Shown piece after piece: positions 34,102 through 41,851 of a stretch of DNA of 64,000 nucleotides. The notes below the pieces were generated by a model, which saw only the letters and a program-made list of their open reading frames with translations, searched no databases and was not told the origin of the DNA. The DNA lies in contig CAZUCA010000002.1 of assembly GCA_964619125.1 (NCBI GenBank), positions 23,617 through 87,616 of the forward strand, in the 5' to 3' direction. Made by a program: the position numbers and the translations under genes. Position 1 is the stretch's first letter. The number at the start of each line of letters is the position of its first letter. Source of the DNA: Owenweeksia sp964619125 (GTDB lineage Bacteria; Bacteroidota; Bacteroidia; Flavobacteriales; Schleiferiaceae).

Positions 34102-35511
34102 ATGAGCTCCCACTTCCACTGGCTTATAGTGCCGGGAGTAGTGGCCATAGCGCTGCTTTCCTGTGCACTGTACGCTACCGTTTACTTTAAGGGCTTTAAC
34201 AGCGATCATGCCATCCAGGTACTGATGGCGGAAGATTTCAGCCTCGCCAGTGACCTGTACTACTGGGGGCAGGACCGCCTCGGCAGTATCCTGCCTATGC
34301 TGGCATACCCCCTGGTTGTGCTGGGGATTCCAGCCGTATGGGCTATCAGCCTGGCCCAGTACCTGCTACTCGGTGGGGCCTATTTTTTTCTCCAGGGCTT
34401 CTTTCGGTCATTTTGGTTGAGGCTGCTGCTGGCCCTGGCCATCTTTTTACCGCACGCCTACTTTCAGGTGCAGGTCACTTCCGGCCACCCCTATGTAGGA
34501 CAGCTCTTTTTCATCGCCCTCTTTTTATTTAGTTTCTTTAAGGAAAATTGGGCGACTTCCTGGCGCCTTCTGATAGCCGGTTTGGCGGCGATGCTCGCCA
34601 TTTGGTGCTCCGAAATTGCTATCGCCGCCTTAGGTGCATTTTTGCTGGTATACCGGCAGAATATCCTTAAGTTGTTAAAACACCCCAAAAATCTCGTCGC
34701 CGCCGCCCTTGGATTGGTAGCAGGAGTAATTTTTATTCTGGTGGCAAAAAACAACAGCGCCGGCGACGGACGCTATCTGCAGTTCCTGGCTTCGTGGCAA
34801 GAGGTAATAACGGCCATAAATTTGCTGGCCGGTGGCTTTATTGACCTGCTCACATTTAATGCCTTGCTACCGGTTTTCAGCCTTATTGGCTTTATGATTA
34901 TCCTTTTAGCAGCCTGGCTTTTTATAGGCCAGACCATCAGTCGCCTGGCAGGCTTTGCCTTGCTCAGCAGCTTTTTCAGCTTTTTGCTGGTATTGCTTTC
35001 CAAGTGGTCGGCCATCATGGATTACCCGATTCGTTACTATACACCGGCCTTTTTCTTTTTGCTCCTTGCCCTTTTGCTCCAGCTCACAACCCTTAAAAAA
35101 GCCCTTGCCCCCCACATTTTGGCCACCGCCCTGATGATCGCTATCGCCTTTTCGGGATACCAGTATTTACGCGATTTTGATCACGAAGTAATTGACCGGG
35201 TCAATCCTGAGGAAGCCCGGCAATTTGCCGCCATGGGCAACTACGGGCTGGTGGCTTCCTACTGGAATTCATACACGGTAGACGCCCTTTCGGATAAGAT
35301 TAAAGCCACGCCCTTCTACGGCAGCTACATCCGCCACTGGCCAGTAGTAGAGGAGGTTTTCCAAAAGGACAGCATCATCATTATCCGCAATGGTTTTTTG
35401 CCGGAGCTACCCGATACTATCACCCAATTTGACCGCCACCTTCAGCGCATTTCAGAGGTGAAGCAGCTGAAAGAATTTGAATATGCCTTTTACCAAAAGA
35501 CCAGCCGCTGA
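34102..35511 (+). CDS. polytopic membrane protein, possible GT-C glycosyltransferase
   Basis: A 469-residue protein with about ten to eleven hydrophobic segments. The first periplasmic loop carries F-N-S-D-H-A-I-Q-V-L-M-A-E-D-F and W-G-Q-D-R-L-G, which place acidic residues as in GT-C transferases. I do not recognise a named family. The C-terminal 100 residues are soluble and end the protein after a final helix. The ATG at 34102 is preferred to a TTG at 34081. A near-match promoter box CATCTTTG is at 34068-34075. The stop shares one base with the start of the next gene. Confidence 0.6.
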   Translation: MSSHFHWLIVPGVVAIALLSCALYATVYFKGFNSDHAIQVLMAEDFSLASDLYYWGQDRLGSILPMLAYPLVVLGIPAVWAISLAQYLLLGGAYFFLQGFFRSFWLRLLLALAIFLPHAYFQVQVTSGHPYVGQLFFIALFLFSFFKENWATSWRLLIAGLAAMLAIWCSEIAIAALGAFLLVYRQNILKLLKHPKNLVAAALGLVAGVIFILVAKNNSAGDGRYLQFLASWQEVITAINLLAGGFIDLLTFNALLPVFSLIGFMIILLAAWLFIGQTISRLAGFALLSSFFSFLLVLLSKWSAIMDYPIRYYTPAFFFLLLALLLQLTTLKKALAPHILATALMIAIAFSGYQYLRDFDHEVIDRVNPEEARQFAAMGNYGLVASYWNSYTVDALSDKIKATPFYGSYIRHWPVVEEVFQKDSIIIIRNGFLPELPDTITQFDRHLQRISEVKQLKEFEYAFYQKTSR

Positions 35512-36998
35512 TGGAAGTTAACGCCAACATCTTTGCGCTTTTAGCGGGGGTGCTTCTGTTGGCCAGCCTCCTTTTTAAATACAGGGAAAAGCACCGCCCG
35601 GCCCTTTACCTCCTTTTCGGGGCGGCCTTAGCTTTGGCCGTGCATTCTATTTTCAGGGACGCTTACCTCCACCCCTGGGACGAGCGTTTTCACGCCCTGG
35701 TAGCGCTCAACGCCATGAGTGAGCCTTTTCACCCTAAGCTGTTCCCGCTTGACGTTATTCACTGGTGGCCCTATGAAGAGTGGTATGCCGCCTATACCTG
35801 GTTGCACAAACAGCCTCTCTTTACCTGGCAAATGGCCCTATTCATGAAGGTATTCGGCACTTCTCTGGCCGGGATGCGCAGTGCCAGTGTGGCCATGTAC
35901 CTGCTGCTGGGGATGGCTGTTTACCAATCCGTGAAAATGTATTTCCCAAAGGTGGCCTACTGGTCTGCTTTGCTGGTATTTTGTCAGCCCTTCCTCCTTT
36001 TCCTGGTCAATGGCAGGCAGGGGATTGACCACAACGACATGGCCTTCATTGCCTGGGTAGCTCTTAGTTTTTGGGGCTTTGTGGGTTACATCAAATCCGG
36101 TGCCTGGAAATACCTGGTCCTTCTCGGTGCCGCCTGCGGTGCGGCCATGCTTACCAAGTGGCTGGCTGGCTCGCTTAGTCTTTTTATTCTTGGCCTGCAC
36201 TTACTGCTACAGCGCGACTTTTCACGACGAAGCTGGCTCGGCTTGCTGTTGGCAGGCAGTGTGGCGCTGATCCTGTTTCTCCCCTGGCAATTTTACGCCT
36301 ACCAGCAATGGCCCACTCTCTACCAGAAAGAACTCGATTACAATGCCCTCCACATTTTTGAGGCGGTAGAAGATCACCGCGGCGACTGGAATTTCCACCT
36401 GCAGCAGTGGTATAAGTTTTTCCCGCTCATCAGCCTCCTGTTCCTGCTGGCGGTAGTACGGCTCATTACCGGCCGCTTCCGCGCCATGCCGGCACTTACC
36501 ACCAGCCTGCTCGCCATTATTGCAGTGATGATATTTTACGGCCTGGCCCAAACCAAAATGGAAGCATTTACTTTCCTGTTGCTGGCGCCGGTGAGTTTTA
36601 TGGCTGCCTATGCCCTGCAAGGTCTTTTTAATTGGCAGGGGCGCCGGTATTTGCTGCCCCTGATTATTGTGGTGGTTGCCAGCAGCCGTCTGGGTAATCG
36701 TTATTTCTCTACTAGTGAAAACCGGGAATTTGTAAAAGAATCAGAGAGCCTCAAGAAATTTGCACTGACACTGGCTCCGCAACTGCCCGAAAACGCGGTA
36801 CTTTTTAACACCCCCCGAATGCAGTTTGTGGACTTTATGTTTTTCACCCAGCAGCCGGCCTATGAAAACCTCCCCACTGCCGATCATCTGCAGCAAGTGG
36901 AAGATAAAGGAATGAAGGCCTATATCTTGCTGTATCCTGACACCAAGGTAGACAGTAATATTGCGGCCCGCGCCACCCTGATCCCGGCAGACTTTTAA
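35511..36998 (+). CDS. ArnT-like glycosyltransferase, family 39 (GT-C)
   Basis: A 495-residue polytopic protein. H-P-W-D-E-R-F-H-A-L-V-A-L in the first large loop is the D-E signature of GT-C transferases such as ArnT and PMT, and H-K-Q-P-L-F-T-W-Q-M-A follows as in GT39 proteins. About eleven membrane helices are visible, then a short soluble tail. These enzymes use a polyprenyl-phosphate sugar donor on the outer face of the inner membrane. The acceptor could be lipid A, a lipoprotein or a surface glycan. The stop abuts the convergent ABC ATPase stop without a gap. Confidence 0.8.
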   Translation: MEVNANIFALLAGVLLLASLLFKYREKHRPALYLLFGAALALAVHSIFRDAYLHPWDERFHALVALNAMSEPFHPKLFPLDVIHWWPYEEWYAAYTWLHKQPLFTWQMALFMKVFGTSLAGMRSASVAMYLLLGMAVYQSVKMYFPKVAYWSALLVFCQPFLLFLVNGRQGIDHNDMAFIAWVALSFWGFVGYIKSGAWKYLVLLGAACGAAMLTKWLAGSLSLFILGLHLLLQRDFSRRSWLGLLLAGSVALILFLPWQFYAYQQWPTLYQKELDYNALHIFEAVEDHRGDWNFHLQQWYKFFPLISLLFLLAVVRLITGRFRAMPALTTSLLAIIAVMIFYGLAQTKMEAFTFLLLAPVSFMAAYALQGLFNWQGRRYLLPLIIVVVASSRLGNRYFSTSENREFVKESESLKKFALTLAPQLPENAVLFNTPRMQFVDFMFFTQQPAYENLPTADHLQQVEDKGMKAYILLYPDTKVDSNIAARATLIPADF

Positions 36999-38657
36999 CT
37001 ATTGATAAGTGGAGGCAATCAGCTTTTGGGTGTAAGCAGTCTGCGGGTTTTCATAGAGCTCATCGGCCAGACCGCTTTCCACCAGCTCCCCGTTTTGCAG
37101 CACCAGTATACGATCACAGAAATATTTTACCACCGACAGGTCGTGTGAGATAAAGAGATAGGTAAGTTTAAATTCTTCCTTGAGGTCATTGAGTAAGTTG
37201 AGCACCTGGGCCTGTACTGATACATCGAGAGCACTAACCGATTCATCACAAACAATAAACTCCGGCTTTACCGCCAGGGCCCTGGCAATACCAATACGTT
37301 GACGCTGCCCGCCGGAAAACTCATGCGGGTAACGATTATAGGCCTCAGCGGTGAGTCCCACTTTCTCAAGCAGTTCTGCCGCTCTTTTTTTGCGTTCCTT
37401 GCGGCTCATCTCTAGGCCCAACATGGCCTCGGCGATAGCCTCCCCAATTTTGATGCGGGGATTTAAGGAGGAATAAGGGTCCTGGAAGATAATCTGAATT
37501 TCCCGGTGCAACTGCCGCCATTGGCCGGCCGAAGCATTGGTAATATCCTTTTCCTTATAAAATACTGTGCCTGCGGTGGCGGTTTCCAGACCCGCTAAAA
37601 TCCGGCCCAGGGTGGTTTTTCCTGAACCCGACTCCCCTACCAAGCCCAGCGATTCGCCAGGATAAACATTCAGCTCCACTTTTTTGAGGGCAGCTACCTC
37701 TTCCTTTTTCCCAAAGAAGCCTGCTTTGGCCCCAAAGAGTTTATTAAGGGCGGCTACGCGCAACATGGGCTCTGCCTGCATTCGCTCTCGCCCCCGCCGT
37801 AAGCGCTGCTGCACAGTGCGCAGTTTTAGTTTGGGACGACTGCCCTGCATGAAATCGGCCACCACCGGCAAGCGCTGAAACTGCGTATCGGGAGTGGGCC
37901 GGCAAGCCAACAAGCCTTTGGTATAGGGATGGCTGGGCTGTGAAAAAACTTTCCGCGCTTCACCCTGCTCCATCACCTGGCCTGAGTACATCACCAGGAT
38001 ATCATCGGCCACGTGTTTTACCACGCCCAAATCATGGCTGATAAAGATCATGCCCATACCGTATTCATCGCGCAATTGATTGAGAAGATCAAGGATACCT
38101 TGTTGCACGGTGGCATCGAGGGCAGTGGTGGGCTCATCGGCAATCAGCAATTTGGGTTTGCAGGCAATAGCCATGGCAATTACAACCCTTTGTTTTTGCC
38201 CACCGCTCAGCTGATGGGGATAGGAGTTATAAATATCATCCGGCCGGGGCAGCTCCACTTTCCTGAATAGTGCAATTACCTTTTGCCTTGCCTTGCTACT
38301 ACCCATGTCGAAGTGGCGCAAGAGGACTTCTGCAACCTGCGGACCACATTTCATGGTTGGATTGAGCGCCGTCATAGGTTCCTGGAAGATCATGGAAATT
38401 TCACGACCCCGCAGTTTCAAAAAATCTTTTTCGCGATACTTAAGTAAATCCTTTCCCTGGTAAAGAATCTGACCGCTTACCTTGAGGTTATCAGCCAGCA
38501 ATCCCATCACCGCCAGGCTGGTAAGTGACTTTCCTGAGCCTGATTCGCCCACAATACCGAGGGTACGGCCCATTTCAAGAGAAAAGCTAAGATCTTCCAC
38601 CAGCTTTTTCCCCACCACCTCTATATTCAAGTTGCTAACCGCCAGTAATTCACTCAT
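36999..38657 (-). CDS. fused two-domain oligopeptide-type ABC transporter ATPase
   Basis: A 552-residue cytoplasmic protein with two full ABC modules, as in fused DppD-DppF or YejF. Module 1: Walker A G-E-S-G-S-G-K43-S, signature L-S-G-G-Q-K-Q-R and Walker B L-L-I-A-D-E-P. Module 2: Walker A at about 338-346, signature F-S-G-G-Q-R-Q-R and Walker B F-I-V-C-D-E-S. The Walker B glutamates are present in both (D-E-P and D-E-S). It would power import of peptides or similar solutes. No permease or binding protein gene is nearby. It overlaps the exonuclease gene by 8 nt. Confidence 0.92.
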   Translation of the reverse strand: MSELLAVSNLNIEVVGKKLVEDLSFSLEMGRTLGIVGESGSGKSLTSLAVMGLLADNLKVSGQILYQGKDLLKYREKDFLKLRGREISMIFQEPMTALNPTMKCGPQVAEVLLRHFDMGSSKARQKVIALFRKVELPRPDDIYNSYPHQLSGGQKQRVVIAMAIACKPKLLIADEPTTALDATVQQGILDLLNQLRDEYGMGMIFISHDLGVVKHVADDILVMYSGQVMEQGEARKVFSQPSHPYTKGLLACRPTPDTQFQRLPVVADFMQGSRPKLKLRTVQQRLRRGRERMQAEPMLRVAALNKLFGAKAGFFGKKEEVAALKKVELNVYPGESLGLVGESGSGKTTLGRILAGLETATAGTVFYKEKDITNASAGQWRQLHREIQIIFQDPYSSLNPRIKIGEAIAEAMLGLEMSRKERKKRAAELLEKVGLTAEAYNRYPHEFSGGQRQRIGIARALAVKPEFIVCDESVSALDVSVQAQVLNLLNDLKEEFKLTYLFISHDLSVVKYFCDRILVLQNGELVESGLADELYENPQTAYTQKLIASTYQ

Positions 38658-39372
38658 TATTGATTACAATTTCGTCATCCCTTAAGTCTTCCCTGCCCTC
38701 CATCTTCAGGAAAAGCCGTGCTACCGTAACGGTATCCTTCTGGCAGTATTCCACGATACGGGGCAAATTTTTCTCCTCCCAGTACACTCTCCCGACCTGG
38801 CTGCCATCGATATCATCCTTGGGCGTGGGAATACCGAAAAGGGCCGCCAATAGTTTCACGCTGGTGTAGTTTTTCCAATCGCCAAACTTCCACATTTCCA
38901 TGGTATCGAGATGCGGTACTTCCCAGGGTTTCAAGCCACTGGTGTTTAGGCATTTTGGCAGGCGTATGCCCTGTACCACCATGCGGCGCGAAAGATAGGG
39001 AAAGTCGAACTCCTTTCCATTATGGGCACACAAGAGGTGACGGCTGAAATGAGACTCCAGCACCTCCCTGAACTGGAGCAACAAAGTTTTTTCGTCATCC
39101 CCGTAGAAGGACTTCAGCCGAAACTGGCGACCGCCATCAGTTTTGCAAAAGTAGCCACAGCTGATGCAAATTACCTTGCCAAATTCGGCCATCACCGCTG
39201 CCCGCTTGGGGTAGAATTCGGCAGCGCTCTCATCTTCGCGGCGGGCAAATCGGCTTTTATCATCCCACAGATACTGCCATTCCGGCTCAAGATTTTCAAA
39301 GTCTGCCTCCCGGCTTACCGTTTCGATGTCGAGAAATAAAATTTTGGAGGGGTCAGTTTGGTATAAAGGCAT
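38650..39372 (-). CDS. predicted 3'-5' exonuclease, PolB-like DEDD family
   Basis: A 240-residue cytoplasmic protein with an RNase H-like exonuclease fold. The acidic metal ligands are in F-L-D-I-E-T-V-S, H-N-G-K-E-F-D-F-P-Y and Y-C-Q-K-D-T-V-T-V-A-R-L. The last site fits a DEDDy-type pattern, with the Tyr four residues before the Asp. Members are widespread in Bacteroidota as stand-alone proteins with no polymerase domain. The biological substrate is unknown. It overlaps the ABC ATPase gene by 8 nt, which is probably co-transcription rather than shared function. Confidence 0.84.
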   Translation of the reverse strand: MPLYQTDPSKILFLDIETVSREADFENLEPEWQYLWDDKSRFARREDESAAEFYPKRAAVMAEFGKVICISCGYFCKTDGGRQFRLKSFYGDDEKTLLLQFREVLESHFSRHLLCAHNGKEFDFPYLSRRMVVQGIRLPKCLNTSGLKPWEVPHLDTMEMWKFGDWKNYTSVKLLAALFGIPTPKDDIDGSQVGRVYWEEKNLPRIVEYCQKDTVTVARLFLKMEGREDLRDDEIVINNE

Positions 39373-39501
39373 GGTTCAGCTAATTAGGTTGGTTGGTTTT
39401 TTGCAGCTCTCTGATAATTAGGAGCGTAGAGAAATTTTATTCGTTTCTTTGGCGTTAATCCCTTGTGGTTTGCTTTACTCAAAACTCTAAACTATCAAGT
39501 T

Positions 39502-40302
39502 ATGAAAATTCTAAAATGGACCGTTTTATCGGCACTTACAATTGGCCTCGCTTCCTGCCAGAAAGAGAAGGAAGAACAACAGGAGATCGAATCTGAGAAC
39601 ACTGAAGAGGTGGCCCTCATCCTCAGCTTTGACCAGGAGATGGACAATATGGCTGATATGAGCATGGAAGGAAATCCTGAACAGAAAAGCGCCTTCTCAA
39701 CCTGCCTCAGTTATAACATCGACACCAGCGGAGTGACTAATATCATTACCCTCGACTGGGGAAGCAGCAATTGCCAGGGTCCCGACGGGGTATACCGCCG
39801 TGGCATAATAAAGATCATGTTTGATGATCAGCCCTTTCAGCCGGGATCAGTACGCACCATCACCCTTGATGGCTATGCCGTAAATGACTTTGAAATCAAC
39901 GGTTATAAGAGCATCACTTTTATGGGAATGAACAGCAACCAGCAGCCCTATGCCAACCTGCAGTCAGACCTAACGGTGATGCGCCCGGACAGCAGTGAGT
40001 TTATCTGGAACAGTAGCCGTCAGCGTACCTGGGTAGAGGGCTTCATGAATTTTGATCCCTTTGACAATGTGGTGGAAGTAACCGGCGAAGCCGAGGGTAC
40101 TACCGCCAGCGGCATTGACTTTGAGCTGGACATCACCAAAGCCCTGCGTGCCGAGGCTACCTGCAGTAACATTGTGAGCGGTACCATCGATATCAGCAGC
40201 CCGGCCTTCAGCACCCGCAGCCTTGACTATGGCAACGGCAGCTGTGATAATGTGGCCACTATAAGCGTAAACGGCAACAGCAAGACCATTACCCTGAAAT
40301 AG
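39502..40302 (+). CDS. hypothetical lipoprotein
   Basis: A 266-residue lipoprotein with signal sequence L-K-W-T-V-L-S-A-L-T-I-G-L-A-S-C; the lipidated Cys is about residue 18. An acidic, Glu-rich stretch follows, then a beta-rich body with several paired Cys (T-C-L-S-Y, S-N-C-Q-G-P-D, A-T-C-S-N-I, G-S-C-D-N). I do not recognise the family, although similar predicted lipoproteins are common in Bacteroidota. The ATG at 39502 places the signal peptide at the N-terminus; an in-frame TTG or GTG upstream at 39463 would add 13 residues. A strong two-way terminator follows. Confidence 0.72.
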   Translation: MKILKWTVLSALTIGLASCQKEKEEQQEIESENTEEVALILSFDQEMDNMADMSMEGNPEQKSAFSTCLSYNIDTSGVTNIITLDWGSSNCQGPDGVYRRGIIKIMFDDQPFQPGSVRTITLDGYAVNDFEINGYKSITFMGMNSNQQPYANLQSDLTVMRPDSSEFIWNSSRQRTWVEGFMNFDPFDNVVEVTGEAEGTTASGIDFELDITKALRAEATCSNIVSGTIDISSPAFSTRSLDYGNGSCDNVATISVNGNSKTITLK

Positions 40303-40320
40303 GAAAAGCACCTTTATTAG

Positions 40321-40390
40321 CCCGTCTCAGTAATTGCAGCCTCCGGACCAGGCTCCGGCAAATACCGCAATTACTGAGGCGGGATTTTTT
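40321..40390. terminator. long two-way intrinsic terminator between convergent genes
   Basis: The arms at 40321-40337 and 40367-40383 pair over 17 bp with a single G-T position. The 29-nt loop contains its own repeated CTCCGG. A T run follows at 40385-40390 and overlaps the agmatinase stop codon. The position between two converging stops fits termination from both sides. Confidence 0.8.
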
Positions 40391-41423
40391 ATTCAGCCCT
40401 CGACAATGCCATCAGGTTACAAAGCCGGTAAAGGAGGCGCGCCGCTACATTGGCATCCCAATCACCCTCTCCCGGCACCACTTCATTGAGGTCAATGCCA
40501 ATGATGCTATGTCCTTTTGCCACCAACATTTCCAGTAAAAAAAGCACTTCCTCCACCTCAAAACCGCCAGCCACCGGGGTGCCGGTATTAGGGCAGAGCT
40601 TAGGGTCGAGGCCGTCAATATCGAAGCTCAGGTAAACCTTAGCCGGCAGTTCTCCAATTATTTTTTCACATTGCTTTTCCCAGCTCTGTCCGCGATATTG
40701 TCCCGCTTTAAGGTCACGGTCAAAATAGGTGCTGATGCGGCCTTTTGAGCTTTCAATTACCTCAAGTTCGGCTTCACAGTAGTCACGGATTCCCACCTGC
40801 ACCAATCTTTTTACCTGCGGCAGCTTGAGCACATTGGTCATTATGGATGCATGGGAGTACTCGAAGCCTTCGTAGGCTTCACGCAGGTCCGCGTGGGCAT
40901 CTATCTGCAGTACAGCAAAGTCCTGATGACGTTCGGCCAGGGCCTGTACAAATCCCAATGGAGTACTATGATCCCCACCCAGCAATACCACTCTTTTGCC
41001 CTCATCAAGAAGGGCAGCCGTATCGCTTTTCACCCTGGCAACCATATCGGCGCAGGCCTGGTTTACCGTTGCCAGCTTATCCAGGTCGCCTACTTCTCCC
41101 TCCTCAAGTTTGCTGATATGGTCTTCAGCCATACCCCGGAAGTGCTCACTGCGATGCCGTAGCTCGCGATCTTCCTCCACCATGTAAATCCCCCGCTTCC
41201 AGGCGTTGGGTAAAAGGGGGTCATAGAGGTCCACCTGCAGGGAGGCTTCCCGCACCGCCGCCGGACCAGCTGCCGTTCCCGCGCTGTAGCTTACCGTCAC
41301 CTCCCAGGGCACCGGGTATACAATGGTTTCTGATTCTGCCTCGCTAAAGGGCAGACCAAAGAGTTGCTCACTACTGGCCACCCCATTAGGGTCAAAGGCC
41401 TTAATTTTTTCGTCCTTATTCAA
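40389..41423 (-). CDS. speB: agmatinase / arginase-family ureohydrolase
   Basis: A 344-residue cytoplasmic enzyme of the ureohydrolase family. Manganese ligands are visible: H152 in G-G-D-H-S-T, D175/H177/D179 in Q-I-D-A-H-A-D, and the later pair in S-F-D-I-D-G-L-D-P. The active loop C-P-N-T-G-T-P-V-A-G-G is also typical. Agmatinase cleaves agmatine to putrescine and urea. An arginine decarboxylase gene 6.5 kb away (47896-49287) supports agmatine as the substrate over arginine or formimidoylglutamate. Its ATG overlaps the thioesterase stop by 4 nt (ATGA), so it is translated as part of a three-gene unit that begins with the lamin-tail gene. Confidence 0.87.
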   Translation of the reverse strand: MNKDEKIKAFDPNGVASSEQLFGLPFSEAESETIVYPVPWEVTVSYSAGTAAGPAAVREASLQVDLYDPLLPNAWKRGIYMVEEDRELRHRSEHFRGMAEDHISKLEEGEVGDLDKLATVNQACADMVARVKSDTAALLDEGKRVVLLGGDHSTPLGFVQALAERHQDFAVLQIDAHADLREAYEGFEYSHASIMTNVLKLPQVKRLVQVGIRDYCEAELEVIESSKGRISTYFDRDLKAGQYRGQSWEKQCEKIIGELPAKVYLSFDIDGLDPKLCPNTGTPVAGGFEVEEVLFLLEMLVAKGHSIIGIDLNEVVPGEGDWDANVAARLLYRLCNLMALSRAE

Positions 41424-41851
41424 AATTCGAAGTTTTCAGGTAGTTTAAAGTGTTGTAGAAAGTGGCGCTGCTCATCGTTGAGGGCAGACTTGCTGTTATT
41501 ATTAAAATCATAGCAAACACATACATCCTCACCGCTGGCACAAAGGTGCTTATCGCTGTTATAAACGCCATGGCTCAGCACAAAGCTGTTGGTTTTATAG
41601 AGCTTAACACCGGTGGCAATGACGATGTGGCCCGGGAAGTAGAGGGGTTTAAGAAAGCGACATTGGCTTTGAGCCAGCATGGGGCCGGGGTCGGCAGGCA
41701 GGCCTTTGCTAAGCAGGCCCATTCGTTCCCAAAAATGCACCCGCGCCGCTTGCAGATACTTAAAAAAGGCCACATTGTTGATGTGCCCAAACACATCTAT
41801 TTCGCTCCAATCCAGCGATAGGCTGATGCGCTCCAATTGAATATCGGTCAT
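41420..41851 (-). CDS. 4HBT-type acyl-CoA thioesterase
   Basis: A 143-residue hot-dog fold protein. W-S-E-I-D-V-F-G-H-I-N-N-V-A-F-F-K-Y gives the catalytic D and the G-H-I-N-N hallmark of the YbgC/4-hydroxybenzoyl-CoA thioesterase branch. It should hydrolyse short- or medium-chain acyl-CoA; the exact substrate is unknown. Both ends overlap neighbours by 4 nt (ATGA), with the lamin-tail gene upstream and the agmatinase gene downstream. No metabolic link among the three is obvious, so the coupling may be only genomic packing. Confidence 0.88.
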   Translation of the reverse strand: MTDIQLERISLSLDWSEIDVFGHINNVAFFKYLQAARVHFWERMGLLSKGLPADPGPMLAQSQCRFLKPLYFPGHIVIATGVKLYKTNSFVLSHGVYNSDKHLCASGEDVCVCYDFNNNSKSALNDEQRHFLQHFKLPENFEF

